DNA from: JBBQZU01 sp038207425
GTDB taxonomy: Bacteria; Bacteroidota; Bacteroidia; Flavobacteriales_D; Cryomorphaceae
NCBI GenBank assembly: GCA_038207425.1
Contig: JBBQZU010000006.1
Span: forward strand, 1 to 64,000
Reading direction: 5' to 3'
Length of the DNA stretch: 64,000 nt
The first letter of the stretch is position 1. Each line of letters starts with the position of its first letter. Under the pieces are notes generated by a model. It was not told the origin of the DNA, searched no databases, and was given only the letters and a program-made list of their open reading frames with translations. This document shows, piece by piece, positions 53,479 to 63,957 of the stretch. A program made the translations under genes and the position numbers.

Positions 53479-56400
53479 ATGAAATCTTTTTTACGCCCAT
53501 TTACGGCAGTTGCCGCATTCTTTCTTTTCACGATTTGTTCAGGGGCTGTTTTTGGACAGTCGTATTGGACCCCATCAAACATTCCAATTGAAACCACCCG
53601 TCTGCAAGTGCAGAAGGGCGCTTGGTTTCAATTTGATGCAGCAATGGCTTATGCAGCTATAGGCTCCGGCGAAAACCCGACCATTGCAATACCCGGGCCT
53701 GATGGCAAATTGGATAATTACCACCTTACGGCAAATGCAACCATGCATGAAGAGCTTGCGGGTCGCTATCCTGAAATAAAGACCTTTAATACCCGAAGCG
53801 TTTCCAATCCGCACCATTGGGGTAAGGTATCTGTCACTCCGCAAGGTTTCCATGCCATGATTTTCATACCTGGTAAACCTACCTGGTTCGTTGATCCTGC
53901 AATGGGTCCGCAAAGCGATCTTCATGTGGCTTACGCCAAAAGCGACTTTCTTACAGATAAATTAGCCAACTGCCTTACTACCGAAACTGATCCTAAGGCT
54001 CCCGCAGCATCTTTAGCAAAATCAGGAGCACCCTATAACAGTTGCCAGTTGCGCACTTACCGCCTTGCCGTGGCTGCCACAGGAGAGTATTCCATATTTC
54101 ATGGAGGCACACAGCAGCTCGCTATGGCAGCAATTGTGGTTACTATGAATAGGGTGAGCGGAATTTACGAACGTGATTTTTCTGTGACTTTTACCCTGAT
54201 ACCCAACAATGAAATTATAGTGTATACCAACCCTGCTTCCGACCCCTATACCAATGGCAACGCGGGTACGATGCTGGGCGAAAACCAAGCCCATATAAAC
54301 AGCGTTATTGGTGCCTCCAATTACGACGTAGGTCACGTATTTGGCACCAATAGCGGTGGGGTAGCAGGTTTTGGCGTTACCTGTATTAATAATAGTAAGG
54401 CCAGGGGTGTTACGGGCAGTGCTGCTCCAATAGGCGATCCTTTTGACGTAGATTATGTAGCACACGAGATAGGTCATCAATTTGGGGGGAGTCACAGCTT
54501 TAACAATTCATGCGGCGGCAACCGAAGCGATGCACAAGCTGTGGAGCCTGGCAGCGGCAGCACGATCATGGCTTATGCAGGTATTTGCAACCCCAATGTT
54601 CAAAACAATAGCGACGACCATTTTCACGGTATCAATATGAGAGAAATTGGTATTCGAATAAGCAATGACAACTGCCCTGTGCTTACATCGCTAAGCAATA
54701 CGATGCCAACTATTGCTGATCTTCCGGCTGAAATTTTTATTCCGGTTAGCACCCCTTTTGCGCTTACAGCGAATGCGGTCGATTTGGAAGGTGATGCCCT
54801 TACTTGGTGCTGGGAGCAGATGGATGCTGAAATTAGTACCCAACCACCACTGACCAGCGCAAGCACAGGACCAAGCTTTAGGTCATATACACCGGCTGAT
54901 ATTCCAACAAGGTACTTTCCGAGATTGCAAACCATAGCCTTTAACCAGCCTACTACCTGGGAGCAACTGCCGTCCGTATCAAGACAGATGACATTCCGCG
55001 TAAGCGTGCGCGACAATTCGCCTGCCGGCGGATGCACACAGTGGGCCGATATAGAAGTGAACACCAACTCCAATGCCGGACCTTTTGTGGTGCTTTACCC
55101 GAGTACCGCAGGAATCACCTGGCCCGCATTTTCGAATCAAACGGTAACCTGGGATGTAGCAAATACTACAGCGGCGCCGATCAGCGCCGATCTGGTGGAT
55201 ATTTATCTATCTACCAACAGCGGTTCGACCTTCCCGATTTTGCTTGCGCAAGGAGTGCCAAATACCGGTGCGCACAACGTGCAGGTGCCAAACATCGGCA
55301 CCACGCTTGCCAGGGTAGTGGTAATCAACTCCGAAGGTACTTTCTTCGATATGAGCAATGCCAACTTTACCATCACCCAAATAAGCGATGGCTTCGCGTT
55401 CGAAAGTGGCAACCTGAATGAAACGGTGTGCCAGAACGATGATCTGATTTTTAGTTTTGAAACATTGGGCATTGGATCATTCGCCGAAAGCATTGACCTG
55501 AGCATTGCCAACCAACCTCCAGGAGCTACGGTAGTATTGAGTCAGGAAAGCGCACTGCCCGGCGAAGTGGTTCAGGTAACGGTAAGCAATACGGGCAATA
55601 CACCAGGAGGTAATTATGACCTTACCATCACCGGAAACGGGCCTTCATTCAGCAATGAAATTACTTTTGTATGCGGTATAATTAATACTACTCCGCTAGC
55701 CGCTCAGCCTGTAAGTCCTGCTGATGGTGCCATAGGAATCAACAGCAATGCAAGCCTTGGCTGGCTTAACAATGCATCGCTTACTGAAACATACACCGTG
55801 CAGGTAGCCACCGATGTATTATTTAGCAATATAGTATTTGAGAGCGCCGGCCTTTCGGCAAATGCAGTTGCAACTAGCGGACTGGTCAATGAAAGTACGT
55901 ACTACTGGAGGGTATTCAATAATTCAGATTGTGGTATTTCTAACCCATCGGCAGTGTATAGTTTTACTACTTTTCAGTGCCTGCCCAGCGCAGCAGCAAC
56001 TGTACCAGTAATTATACAGGGTGAGGTTGAAACGTCAGCAATTAGCAGCATTGCCATTTCACAGGCCGGCACTGTGGGTGCGGTGAAGGTAACCGGTGTG
56101 CAAGGTCAGCATGCAAATATTGCCGATCTGGTATTCAAAGTAATTAGTCCTGTGGGTACTTCTGCGGTGCTCGCATCAGGAAGTTGCGGTTTGGGCGTCA
56201 CGCTCTTCGGAAACGAAACGATTCAGATAAATAGCCCTTCATCAGTGGCTGGTGTCTACGTGGCATCTGTTCCTGCGGGCTTCGGCCCGGGTATCTCGAG
56301 CCTTGGGATATCAGGTATAGCCGTACTTGCAGATGATGGCGGAGCAGCGGCTGAGCTGTGCGACCCGGCTATTAACTCCGCTGCACTCAATGGAAATATA

Positions 56401-57084
56401 GCAATGGTATTTCGCGGAAGTTGCAATTTTGCAACCAAAGTGCAGAATGCTCAGGATGCCGGCGCTATAGCCGTAATTGTAATAAACAACCAAAACCCCG
56501 GGGTAATACCAATGGGTGGCACAGCTACCGGTATAAATATTTCTGCGGTAATGATCAGTCTTGCCAATGGCACTGCTTTGCTAAATGCACAGGCTGCAAG
56601 TGCAACGAATTTCAACTTCAGTTTTGATGATGCCGCCACCACCGGTGCGATTACGTGTCCGGCAACTGGAGGATTTACCTATCAGCCGCAAGAAACGCTT
56701 TCAATTTTCGAGGGCGAAGAAGCCCAAGGCGCATGGTTTCTTGAAGTGGTGAATTTGAGCGGACAAGCCCAAGGCGTTCTCAACGCCTGGACCCTTGAGC
56801 TTTGTTATGCTGATGGCCTTACAAATGCGGTGAGCGCCAGTGCAGCACAAGCCAGTTTGTACCCTAATCCCACCAATGGAGTGCTCAAAATAATACCGTC
56901 ACCGGAAATGAAAGTACAACGGATAGTGGTATTCGATATGGCTGGCCGAATTGTTAAATCGAAGAATGTAAACCCGGGAGCAAATATTGAGCTTGAAATG
57001 GGTGAACTTGCAAATGGGCTCTATATGGTTCAATTGCAGGGAAGCGGCGCTGCTGCTACTTACCGCGTGGTGAAAGGAGAGTGA
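53479..57084 (+). CDS. secreted reprolysin-like metalloprotease with P domain, inserted PA domain and type A T9SS sorting domain
   Basis: ATG at 53479 follows a TTG nine bases upstream; the result is 1201 residues with a signal peptide (FTAVAAFFLFTICSGAVFGQ). A propeptide precedes the M12-type catalytic domain with HEIGHQFGGSHSF (first His at residue 327) and the Met-turn STIMAYAGIC. Fibronectin-like segments follow. From about residue 847 a proprotein-convertase P domain begins. It is interrupted near residue 916 by a protease-associated (PA) domain (LNGNIAMVFRGSCNFATKVQ, NAQDAGAIAVIVINNQ), and the P domain resumes at about 1047 (FDDAATTGAITCP... GAWFLEVVN). The end (LYPNPTNGVLKIIPSPEMKV) is a type A sorting domain. 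It presumably degrades extracellular protein. Confidence 0.92.
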   Translation: MKSFLRPFTAVAAFFLFTICSGAVFGQSYWTPSNIPIETTRLQVQKGAWFQFDAAMAYAAIGSGENPTIAIPGPDGKLDNYHLTANATMHEELAGRYPEIKTFNTRSVSNPHHWGKVSVTPQGFHAMIFIPGKPTWFVDPAMGPQSDLHVAYAKSDFLTDKLANCLTTETDPKAPAASLAKSGAPYNSCQLRTYRLAVAATGEYSIFHGGTQQLAMAAIVVTMNRVSGIYERDFSVTFTLIPNNEIIVYTNPASDPYTNGNAGTMLGENQAHINSVIGASNYDVGHVFGTNSGGVAGFGVTCINNSKARGVTGSAAPIGDPFDVDYVAHEIGHQFGGSHSFNNSCGGNRSDAQAVEPGSGSTIMAYAGICNPNVQNNSDDHFHGINMREIGIRISNDNCPVLTSLSNTMPTIADLPAEIFIPVSTPFALTANAVDLEGDALTWCWEQMDAEISTQPPLTSASTGPSFRSYTPADIPTRYFPRLQTIAFNQPTTWEQLPSVSRQMTFRVSVRDNSPAGGCTQWADIEVNTNSNAGPFVVLYPSTAGITWPAFSNQTVTWDVANTTAAPISADLVDIYLSTNSGSTFPILLAQGVPNTGAHNVQVPNIGTTLARVVVINSEGTFFDMSNANFTITQISDGFAFESGNLNETVCQNDDLIFSFETLGIGSFAESIDLSIANQPPGATVVLSQESALPGEVVQVTVSNTGNTPGGNYDLTITGNGPSFSNEITFVCGIINTTPLAAQPVSPADGAIGINSNASLGWLNNASLTETYTVQVATDVLFSNIVFESAGLSANAVATSGLVNESTYYWRVFNNSDCGISNPSAVYSFTTFQCLPSAAATVPVIIQGEVETSAISSIAISQAGTVGAVKVTGVQGQHANIADLVFKVISPVGTSAVLASGSCGLGVTLFGNETIQINSPSSVAGVYVASVPAGFGPGISSLGISGIAVLADDGGAAAELCDPAINSAALNGNIAMVFRGSCNFATKVQNAQDAGAIAVIVINNQNPGVIPMGGTATGINISAVMISLANGTALLNAQAASATNFNFSFDDAATTGAITCPATGGFTYQPQETLSIFEGEEAQGAWFLEVVNLSGQAQGVLNAWTLELCYADGLTNAVSASAAQASLYPNPTNGVLKIIPSPEMKVQRIVVFDMAGRIVKSKNVNPGANIELEMGELANGLYMVQLQGSGAAATYRVVKGE

Positions 57085-57129
57085 TTGGCACGCTAAGTCT
57101 GGTTTTGATTTTCAGGTGAGATTATTCTG

Positions 57130-57981
57130 CTACCTCGTCAATTTGTAAAACACGCCCGCTGCAATATTTGGAGCCGCGAGAATATTTCGAGCTGAGAATG
57201 CACCTGCAGCAGAAACTGAAAAGCCGAGACCTTTCTTGTTTTGAAAACCAAGCTCCAATGCAGGACTTACAAATTCAACATTATTGGCAAAAATTGAATT
57301 TCCTTCTGCGGGAGTGGCAGTGCCGTTAAAGGTAGACTGAACGATATCAACACGGGTTTGGAGGTATACCCTATCTGAGAATTTTATTCCCAGTTCTGCC
57401 CCATATCTCCATTCGTCAGAGAAGTCGTTCGTTCTGTTGTTGTACCCTACATATGCTGAAGTCCAAACTTTATTTCCCAGAGGGCGGCTAAGGTCAATGC
57501 GCAGCATTTGGTTGAACTCACCATCGCCAGTTTGCAGTATACCCGACTCACCACCACTTACCACGCCGAGCGGAATACCAAACCAAATCCTTGCGCTGGC
57601 TACCCAAGTATCCGTTTTCAAAAAGCCGTATTGAAGTTGTATATCCGTATCGCCAAATGCATTGAGCGCATCGCCGGGATTCTCGCGTCCCGATGGTACA
57701 AACCGAACAGTATTAAGGGTGTTTCTCACGAAAAAAGGTACGAAGGCAATCACCGTAAGCCGATTGGTCAAGCCATACTCCCCGTAGATCGAAGTGGTAT
57801 AAAGTCCAATGGTGGTAATATCAATTACATTGCCATCAGGTGCAAAATAGCTGTTTGCCAAAATCGTGCTTTGATTAAGCTTGAAATATCCATTTCTCTT
57901 TGGTTGGGTCCAGCCGCCTCCGGCTACTAAAACCCCATTTGCCGAAAGGCTGAGCACGAGTGCAAGTATGATAAATCGCAT
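57130..57981 (-). CDS. predicted outer-membrane beta-barrel protein
   Basis: This 283-residue protein has a signal peptide (FIILALVLSLSANGVLVAGG) and then alternating hydrophobic strands (SIYGEYGLTNRLTVIAFVPF; LQYGFLKTDTWVASARIWFG; VWTSAYVGYNNRTND), a pattern of a porin-like barrel of the MetA/transporter type. It ends in VFYKLTR rather than a terminal Phe, so the last-strand rule is only approximate. Family and substrate unknown. It lies three bases after the Ig-like lipoprotein gene, so the two are probably cotranscribed. Confidence 0.68.
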   Translation of the reverse strand: MRFIILALVLSLSANGVLVAGGGWTQPKRNGYFKLNQSTILANSYFAPDGNVIDITTIGLYTTSIYGEYGLTNRLTVIAFVPFFVRNTLNTVRFVPSGRENPGDALNAFGDTDIQLQYGFLKTDTWVASARIWFGIPLGVVSGGESGILQTGDGEFNQMLRIDLSRPLGNKVWTSAYVGYNNRTNDFSDEWRYGAELGIKFSDRVYLQTRVDIVQSTFNGTATPAEGNSIFANNVEFVSPALELGFQNKKGLGFSVSAAGAFSARNILAAPNIAAGVFYKLTR

Positions 57982-57984
57982 AAT

Positions 57985-58914
57985 TTATTGCATTAAAGCG
58001 TGGCCGAATGTGATGGACGCAGGTTTGCACAAAATGATAACTCTGCTGTAGGTATCGATATTTACACTTTGGTTTACAGCCGATACATTGAATAGCTTAA
58101 AGCCGTTGGTGGTGATGCCTGCTATTTCAAGACCACCTGCCGCTGTTGCGCTGCCCGATATCGAGTTGCTCAGGTACACGAAGGTGCCAAGGGCAAAGCT
58201 GGTCTGGAAATTACTCGATAGTTCAAGCATAAGGTCGCCATTATTATCGTAAAATAATTTTGCGGTGCCTGAAGTCGCGTATCCGTTTGCGTTGTTGAAA
58301 GTACCGTTTCGCTCCGTGCTGCCGCTATTTATATTAAGCATATTGCTTTGCACCCCATTGGCGACAGCCCATACCTGAGCTGAGCCATTGTTCACGCCGG
58401 TTACCACACCGTTGTCGCTTATAGTGAGTATTTCGCTATCAGAACTGAACCATGATATATCAGCTCCGTTTACCGGTGCTCCCATCACCGTAAGCACTTC
58501 TATTTGCAATGCTATGCTGGCGCCTGATGCTACCTGATTGCCTGAAGCGCTGCTTATTATTACCTGGCCTACTTCGTCGATGGTAGCAACAACAGTAACA
58601 AGTATATCAGGACTTACAGCCGAATTCAGAGCAGCGTTTACAACAGTCTGTCCCGGCGATATTGCTGTAATTTTACCTTCTGAATCTATGGTGGCTATGG
58701 CTTCGTTGTCTGAAAACCATGCAAGCTGAAAATTCTGAACGGTACCTACCTGATCGTAGTAAACGGCACTTACGGTTGCGGCGCTATCCACCAGCAATGA
58801 TACCTGCGAAAAAGGAGTTTCTATTCGTTCGCCTATAATGGGATCGTCCACTGTATCGGTGCCTATGCAACTTTGAAGAAACAAAAACAGTGAGAAATAA
58901 ATGACCTTTTTCAT
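57985..58914 (-). CDS. BIG2 (Ig-like) repeat lipoprotein
   Basis: From Met at 58914 (309 residues) there is a lipobox (FLQSC). The mature part carries two bacterial Ig-like BIG2 repeats: FSDNEAIATIDSEGKITAIS with GQTVVNAAL, and DISWFSSDSEILTISDNGVV with GSAQVWAV. A C-terminal region without known motif follows, rich in Asn/Thr/Ser. It is probably surface-exposed or periplasmic and adhesive or structural. It precedes the barrel gene by three bases. Confidence 0.85.
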   Translation of the reverse strand: MKKVIYFSLFLFLQSCIGTDTVDDPIIGERIETPFSQVSLLVDSAATVSAVYYDQVGTVQNFQLAWFSDNEAIATIDSEGKITAISPGQTVVNAALNSAVSPDILVTVVATIDEVGQVIISSASGNQVASGASIALQIEVLTVMGAPVNGADISWFSSDSEILTISDNGVVTGVNNGSAQVWAVANGVQSNMLNINSGSTERNGTFNNANGYATSGTAKLFYDNNGDLMLELSSNFQTSFALGTFVYLSNSISGSATAAGGLEIAGITTNGFKLFNVSAVNQSVNIDTYSRVIILCKPASITFGHALMQ

Positions 58915-59075
58915 AGCGCTTTCTGAATAGACAAGTTTAGCCATTAATAAGATGCATCCATGTCGCAAAGGCGACAGGCTGCATAGATTTTACCAATATG
59001 AATAACTCAATACTGATTTGCCAAAGAAAGCAGGCGTTTTAATAATTTCAGTAAGGAAGTTTTGAGAGCTGAATA

Positions 59076-62000
59076 TTACTCCTCACCCCAATCTTTTCCT
59101 CTGCCTGGCGTATAGGGAACTTTAAGATCTACAAGTCGCTTTTCGATATCGGCAATTTTACCCGCAACGGTTTTCATCCTGTTCAATATTGATTCAAATT
59201 CTTCCGCGGCGATAGCAGCTTGGTCTTTAGCGGTTTGAGTAGGCTCTGATGTGTGATACCAAGTGCTGTAAGACACAGTAGCAAGCCGGTCGTAAATTCC
59301 CGGCAGTGTTTCATATTCACGTTTTGAGCGGGTATCGTCGCCGTACAGAGCCAGTTTTATGGCATACAGTTCATCGTTTAGCTGCTTTAACTCTTTGGTG
59401 AGTTCCATGGGTGCCGTAGGATAAGCTTCCACTGCTTTTTGAATAAATTCGAGTTTTTCCTTGCTCTCGTTGTACAGGCTGTTGGTGCCCTTCACAGCTC
59501 TTTGCAGTTCGGCCACTTCCTCTTGAAATGCCAGAACCGCAGTAGGGTTTTGAGCAAGCAGTGTTTGTCGGTACAGCGGCCTTACGGCAAATACTACAGG
59601 TGGATGGAAAGTAGAAAATACGCCATTCTCATTTTTCTGAATTTCCACTGTATAATTTCCCGGAAGGGCGAGCATACCGAGATCAGGGTTATCCCAAATA
59701 CCGGCTTTGGATGGCTTTAGCACAATAGGCGAAGTGCTTGTATGGCGCAGGTTCCACGCTACACGCTGCATCCCTTTGGCCGCGCTGCCGCGAATTTTCT
59801 GCACGGTACTTCCTTTTGAATCTTTGATGATATACAGGAGGTAAGGTTCCGTTTCGCGGTCTTCGGCGCGCAGGTCTTCAATGGGCGGATATATTTCATC
59901 CTTACCATCCTTGCGGAGCTGTTCGGTTTGTTTTTTTCTTTTCTGCTTTAGTGTGGTGAGTTCAGCGCCTACATGTACTGTAAAAATTGCTCCGTATTCG
60001 GGGTTGGGTACTGTAAAATACTGCTCTCCCTGAAAACCTTTTTCGGCCATGTTAATGCGGCTATCTTCTATGAAGAGCAATGCTTCCTTTACGGGAAATA
60101 CATGCGCGTCTTTCGCAAGGAGCTCAGTGGTAAGCTCGCGAAGTGGTGTATAATCATCGAGTACATAAAAGCCGCGACCGAAAGTGGCGAGTACCAGATC
60201 GTTTTCGCGGCGCTGTATTTCCATATCGCGCACGGCGATGGTAGGCAGACCCGCTTTGAGTTGGGTCCAGGCCGCTCCGCCATCAGTGCTGAAGTATGCG
60301 CCAAACTCAGTGCCCACAAACAAGAGTTCGGCTTTTACATGGTCTTGCGCGATGCTATAAGCTGTGCCCCTTTCCGGAAGGTTGCCGCTTATGCTTGTCC
60401 ATGATTTACCGCTGTTAATACTTTTGAGCACATAGGGTTTAAAGTCGCCGTACTTATGGTTGTTGAAGGTGGCGTACACCGTGTTGGCATCATGCACCGA
60501 AGCTTTTATCATATTCACATAAGTGCTCTGAGGTACCCCCGGAAAGCTTGCCACTTTTGTCCAGGAACTGCCTCCATTTTCTGATATCTGAATCAATCCG
60601 TCGTCGGTGCCGGCATAGAGAAGACCTTCCACCAGGGGTGATTCATCAAAGGCTACAATATTTCCATAAATCGATGTGCTTTGGTTTTTTGCAACAGCAT
60701 CAGGACCCCATACTTTATCCATCACTTTTAGCTGGTTGCGGTCTATTTGCTGGGTAAGGTCAGGGCTTATTACCTTCCATGAGTTGCCGCGGTCATCACT
60801 GCGAAATATCACATTCGACGCAAAGTAAAGGCGCTTGTGGTTGTGGGGCGAGATGAGCAGGGGGGCATCCCAATTCCAGCGGTATGCTTTCTCACCTTTG
60901 CCGGGTTGCGGTTGAATGGGCACCTGCTCGCCGCTCTTTTTGTCGTAGCGCACCAACCAGCCGTATTGGGCCTGTCCGTATACGATATCGGGGTTTGTGG
61001 GGTCTATTTGTGGCTTAAATCCATCACCTCCGTTGGTGATGAGCCAGTGCTCGCTGGTTATTCCATTGCGGCTTGTGGTGCGCGAAGGTCCACCCAGGGT
61101 ATTGTTGTCCTGCGTGCCGCCATATACATTGTAAAAAGGTTCGGCATTGTCCACAGCCACTTTGTAAAACTGTGTGATTGGCAGGTTTTGATAAAACTTC
61201 CAGTCGGTAGCTGAATTAAATGTTTCGTAGAGTCCGCCGTCGCAGCCCACCAGCCAGTGGTCGGTATGCTTAGGGTTAATCCATATGCAATGGTTGTCTA
61301 CGTGCTTGCTTTTCTCGCCGGTTTGTTTCCAGGTTTTGCCTCCATCTTCGGTATGGTGCAGCCAGGTATCCATGCTGTATACTCGGTTCACATCAGTAGG
61401 GTGAGCGTAGAGTTCTTGGTAGTAGTTGCCGGCCGTTTGGCGGTCGCTCTGTTTTACAAAACTTTCGCCTCGGTTGTTTGATCGGTAGGTGCCGCCATTT
61501 TCGGTAGCGGCCACCATTGCGTATATCACGTCGGGGTTGGCGGGCGAAACGGCGAGTGCAATCCTGCCTTTGTCGTCCTTTGGAATACCATTTTCGAGTT
61601 TGCGCCATGTTTTACCGGCATCAGTACTCTTGTAAATGGCACTTTCGGGGCCTCCGTCTATGTATGTGAAAACATGGCGGCGGCGCTGGTGAGCTGCTGC
61701 GTAGAGCGTATTCGGATCGCGGGGATCCATGTGGATTTCATTAAAACCGGTATTTTCTGATACGTACAAAATGCGCTCCCAGGTAGTTCCTCCATCGGTA
61801 GTTTTGTAAATGCCGCGATCACCAGCCGGTGACCATAGTGGACCATATGCCGCTACGTACACTGTATTTTCATCTGTAGGGTGGATGGATATCATACCAG
61901 TGTGTTCTGAGTTTTTCAAACCCATATTTTTCCAGGTGCCTCCGCCATCGGTGCTTTTATATACCCCATCGCCATAAGCTACGCTGCGCTGATTGTTGTT

Positions 62001-62351
62001 TTCGCCGGTGCCCACCCATACAGTATTTGGATTTGAAGGAGCCAAAACCACACAGCCAATAGAGTAGGAGCCTTCGCCATCGAAAACCGGATCGAAGGTG
62101 GTGCCGCCATTTGTGGTGCGCCATACGCCACCTGACGCTACACTGAGGTAAAATATGTAAGGCTTTTCGGGATGCACCGCCAGGTCGGCGATGCGGCCAG
62201 ATACGAGCGCAGGGCCTATACTTCGAAATTTAAGCGCTCCTATAGCCGATGCTTCAAACTTTGGTTTGGGGGCTGTTTCGGTGATTTTCTTTTGGGCAAA
62301 TGTGGTTATGGCCAGCAGGCAACCCATTGCGAATGCGAGTGCAGATTTCAT
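59076..62351 (-). CDS. secreted VPS10/BNR-type beta-propeller protein (glycosyl-hydrolase-like)
   Basis: Met at 62351 gives a signal peptide (SALAFAMGCLLAITTFAQ) and 1091 residues. The first ~700 residues are two consecutive propellers of BNR/Asp-box-like repeats: STDGGGTWKNMG, TTDGGTTWERIL, STDAGKTWRKLE, TEDGGKTWKQTG, SEDGGSSW-type SENGGSSWTKVA and SINSGKSWTSIS. A linker and a helical C-terminus with coiled-coil character (residues ~960-1060) follow. It lacks a T9SS sorting domain, so it is probably periplasmic or exported by another route. This family is abundant in Bacteroidota with unproven function; glycosidase activity is a database-style guess only. Confidence 0.85.
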   Translation of the reverse strand: MKSALAFAMGCLLAITTFAQKKITETAPKPKFEASAIGALKFRSIGPALVSGRIADLAVHPEKPYIFYLSVASGGVWRTTNGGTTFDPVFDGEGSYSIGCVVLAPSNPNTVWVGTGENNNQRSVAYGDGVYKSTDGGGTWKNMGLKNSEHTGMISIHPTDENTVYVAAYGPLWSPAGDRGIYKTTDGGTTWERILYVSENTGFNEIHMDPRDPNTLYAAAHQRRRHVFTYIDGGPESAIYKSTDAGKTWRKLENGIPKDDKGRIALAVSPANPDVIYAMVAATENGGTYRSNNRGESFVKQSDRQTAGNYYQELYAHPTDVNRVYSMDTWLHHTEDGGKTWKQTGEKSKHVDNHCIWINPKHTDHWLVGCDGGLYETFNSATDWKFYQNLPITQFYKVAVDNAEPFYNVYGGTQDNNTLGGPSRTTSRNGITSEHWLITNGGDGFKPQIDPTNPDIVYGQAQYGWLVRYDKKSGEQVPIQPQPGKGEKAYRWNWDAPLLISPHNHKRLYFASNVIFRSDDRGNSWKVISPDLTQQIDRNQLKVMDKVWGPDAVAKNQSTSIYGNIVAFDESPLVEGLLYAGTDDGLIQISENGGSSWTKVASFPGVPQSTYVNMIKASVHDANTVYATFNNHKYGDFKPYVLKSINSGKSWTSISGNLPERGTAYSIAQDHVKAELLFVGTEFGAYFSTDGGAAWTQLKAGLPTIAVRDMEIQRRENDLVLATFGRGFYVLDDYTPLRELTTELLAKDAHVFPVKEALLFIEDSRINMAEKGFQGEQYFTVPNPEYGAIFTVHVGAELTTLKQKRKKQTEQLRKDGKDEIYPPIEDLRAEDRETEPYLLYIIKDSKGSTVQKIRGSAAKGMQRVAWNLRHTSTSPIVLKPSKAGIWDNPDLGMLALPGNYTVEIQKNENGVFSTFHPPVVFAVRPLYRQTLLAQNPTAVLAFQEEVAELQRAVKGTNSLYNESKEKLEFIQKAVEAYPTAPMELTKELKQLNDELYAIKLALYGDDTRSKREYETLPGIYDRLATVSYSTWYHTSEPTQTAKDQAAIAAEEFESILNRMKTVAGKIADIEKRLVDLKVPYTPGRGKDWGEE

Positions 62352-62647
62352 AAGTAGTATTTTCGGTAAGTGCGCGAAGATAACAGGTTGCAGCAATTAG
62401 GTGTTGATTTTTTATGATAAATGGTTTGCAGTGTAGGTGAATGTGTTTTGCTAAGGCTGAGATTGTCGCAAGGTTGCGAAAATCTACACCTTTTAAATTC
62501 ACTGTTCTCTAGTTGCGCAGGCATTCGCCCTTCTCGATAGGATTTAGCTTTGTTAAGCTCATTCGTCGCGGTTGTAATCCTGGGGTATAAATTGGTATTT
62601 CAAATCAACAAACATTTCCTTTTAACCCACACATAAAGAGCAGCAAT

Positions 62648-63897
62648 ATGAAATTAAGTTTCCATCAGTTCAAATTTCCTACATTCAATTTTCTTAGCTT
62701 AGAGATACTATCCTCTTATGTGCTCAGGCACTCCTAAATGAAACATGGACAGCATGGTCAGGAAGCGATGGACGTTTTGTTACTGCTCTTGTCTCCGCAA
62801 TCGCCCCACAGCAAGTATTTGTCGAAATAGATTTGGTCAAAACAATTTCCTTTCAGATGCACAATTCAAACCAAGAACAAATTATTCATGAAGTAAATAG
62901 CCTTTAATTTTCACTCAGTGAGAATTTTGGAACGGTTGAAGCACCGAGCTTTATAAGATTTCCTGAGTATACAAGTGCCGGCTATTCTATTAGTGAAGAA
63001 CCATCATACTCCCCTGAAGGTATGAGCAACCCTCCGATGGGTATTCAGAACCTTACTGCAAGGAAAATATGGGATTTTCATATCAATGCTACTATTCAGA
63101 CAAAACAAGGCGCCAGCAGTTTTGGTGTTGTGAATGAAATGGTTATCCAGAAAGTCTACTTTGAAAGATTCGATTTTCCCGATTCAATTGTTTATATATT
63201 AGAAAAAAAGGAAGGAATTTATACTGGCACGTTTCCAAACAATCTTGAGCTACAGTGAATCAGTAGTGATACTATTCAGGAAGCTATTATGACTTATCAT
63301 CCTTTGAATACTCTGCCTTTGTGCAGTCAGGTTACGATTGATCAGGTAGAGCATTATTGTAGTATTGCGAATGAATTTCAAATGGAAGACGGTGAGAGAA
63401 GAAAGAAACTGTAGGACGACAGCGCTGCAAACTCATCATATTATTACTACCCGGCTGAGGATTGCTGGCGAGAGATAATCGACAGCGGGTGTTTTTCTGG
63501 TAAACTTTATGTTTTTATTGAAGGTTTGGGTGAACCTTTTATTAATTGCCAGATTGAAGCAGCTAATTTAACTTATTCAGAAATTCTATACTACAACAAA
63601 AGCGGCACCATTTGGGGCTCGCCGTTTGCCCTGAGCACTTCATATTTATCAGGCAAAAGCCATTTCGCGAAAACATACCCAAACCCGGTTATTGACTTAT
63701 TGCGGCTCGAGCTTCCGCAAAGCACGCTACCGGCCGGGTTTAATATGTTTCACCCGTCGGGTAGAATGGTGATGCAACAGATGGTATACCGCAGGGAATC
63801 TCAACTCGATATGTGCCTAGTCAACCCGGGCTTTTATACTTATGCAAGCACAGCGTTAGGCGGAGCGGTGCAGGCAGATAAGCTGGTAGTACGATAA
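62648..63897 (+). pseudogene. decayed gene for a type A T9SS secreted protein (frameshift plus three stops)
   Basis: The ATG at 62648 opens a short frame that ends after 29 codons. Near 62695-62703 the reading continues in frame 1 with TILLCAQALLNETWTAWSG, that is, the end of a signal peptide. Frame 1 can then be followed to 63897 through TAA (62905-62907), TGA (63256-63258) and TAG (63412-63414). The intact stretches include DFHINATIQTKQGASSFGVV. The end carries a type A sorting domain (SHFAKTYPNPVIDLLRLELP, then PAGFNMFHPSGRM). The catalytic or binding domain in the middle was not recognised. The pattern of one frameshift and three stops indicates an old pseudogene. Confidence 0.85.
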
Positions 63898-63957
63898 TGA
63901 AGATTAAAATAAATTCATTTAATTTGAAGGGCCAATAGCAGCCATAATTTTTGTAAA

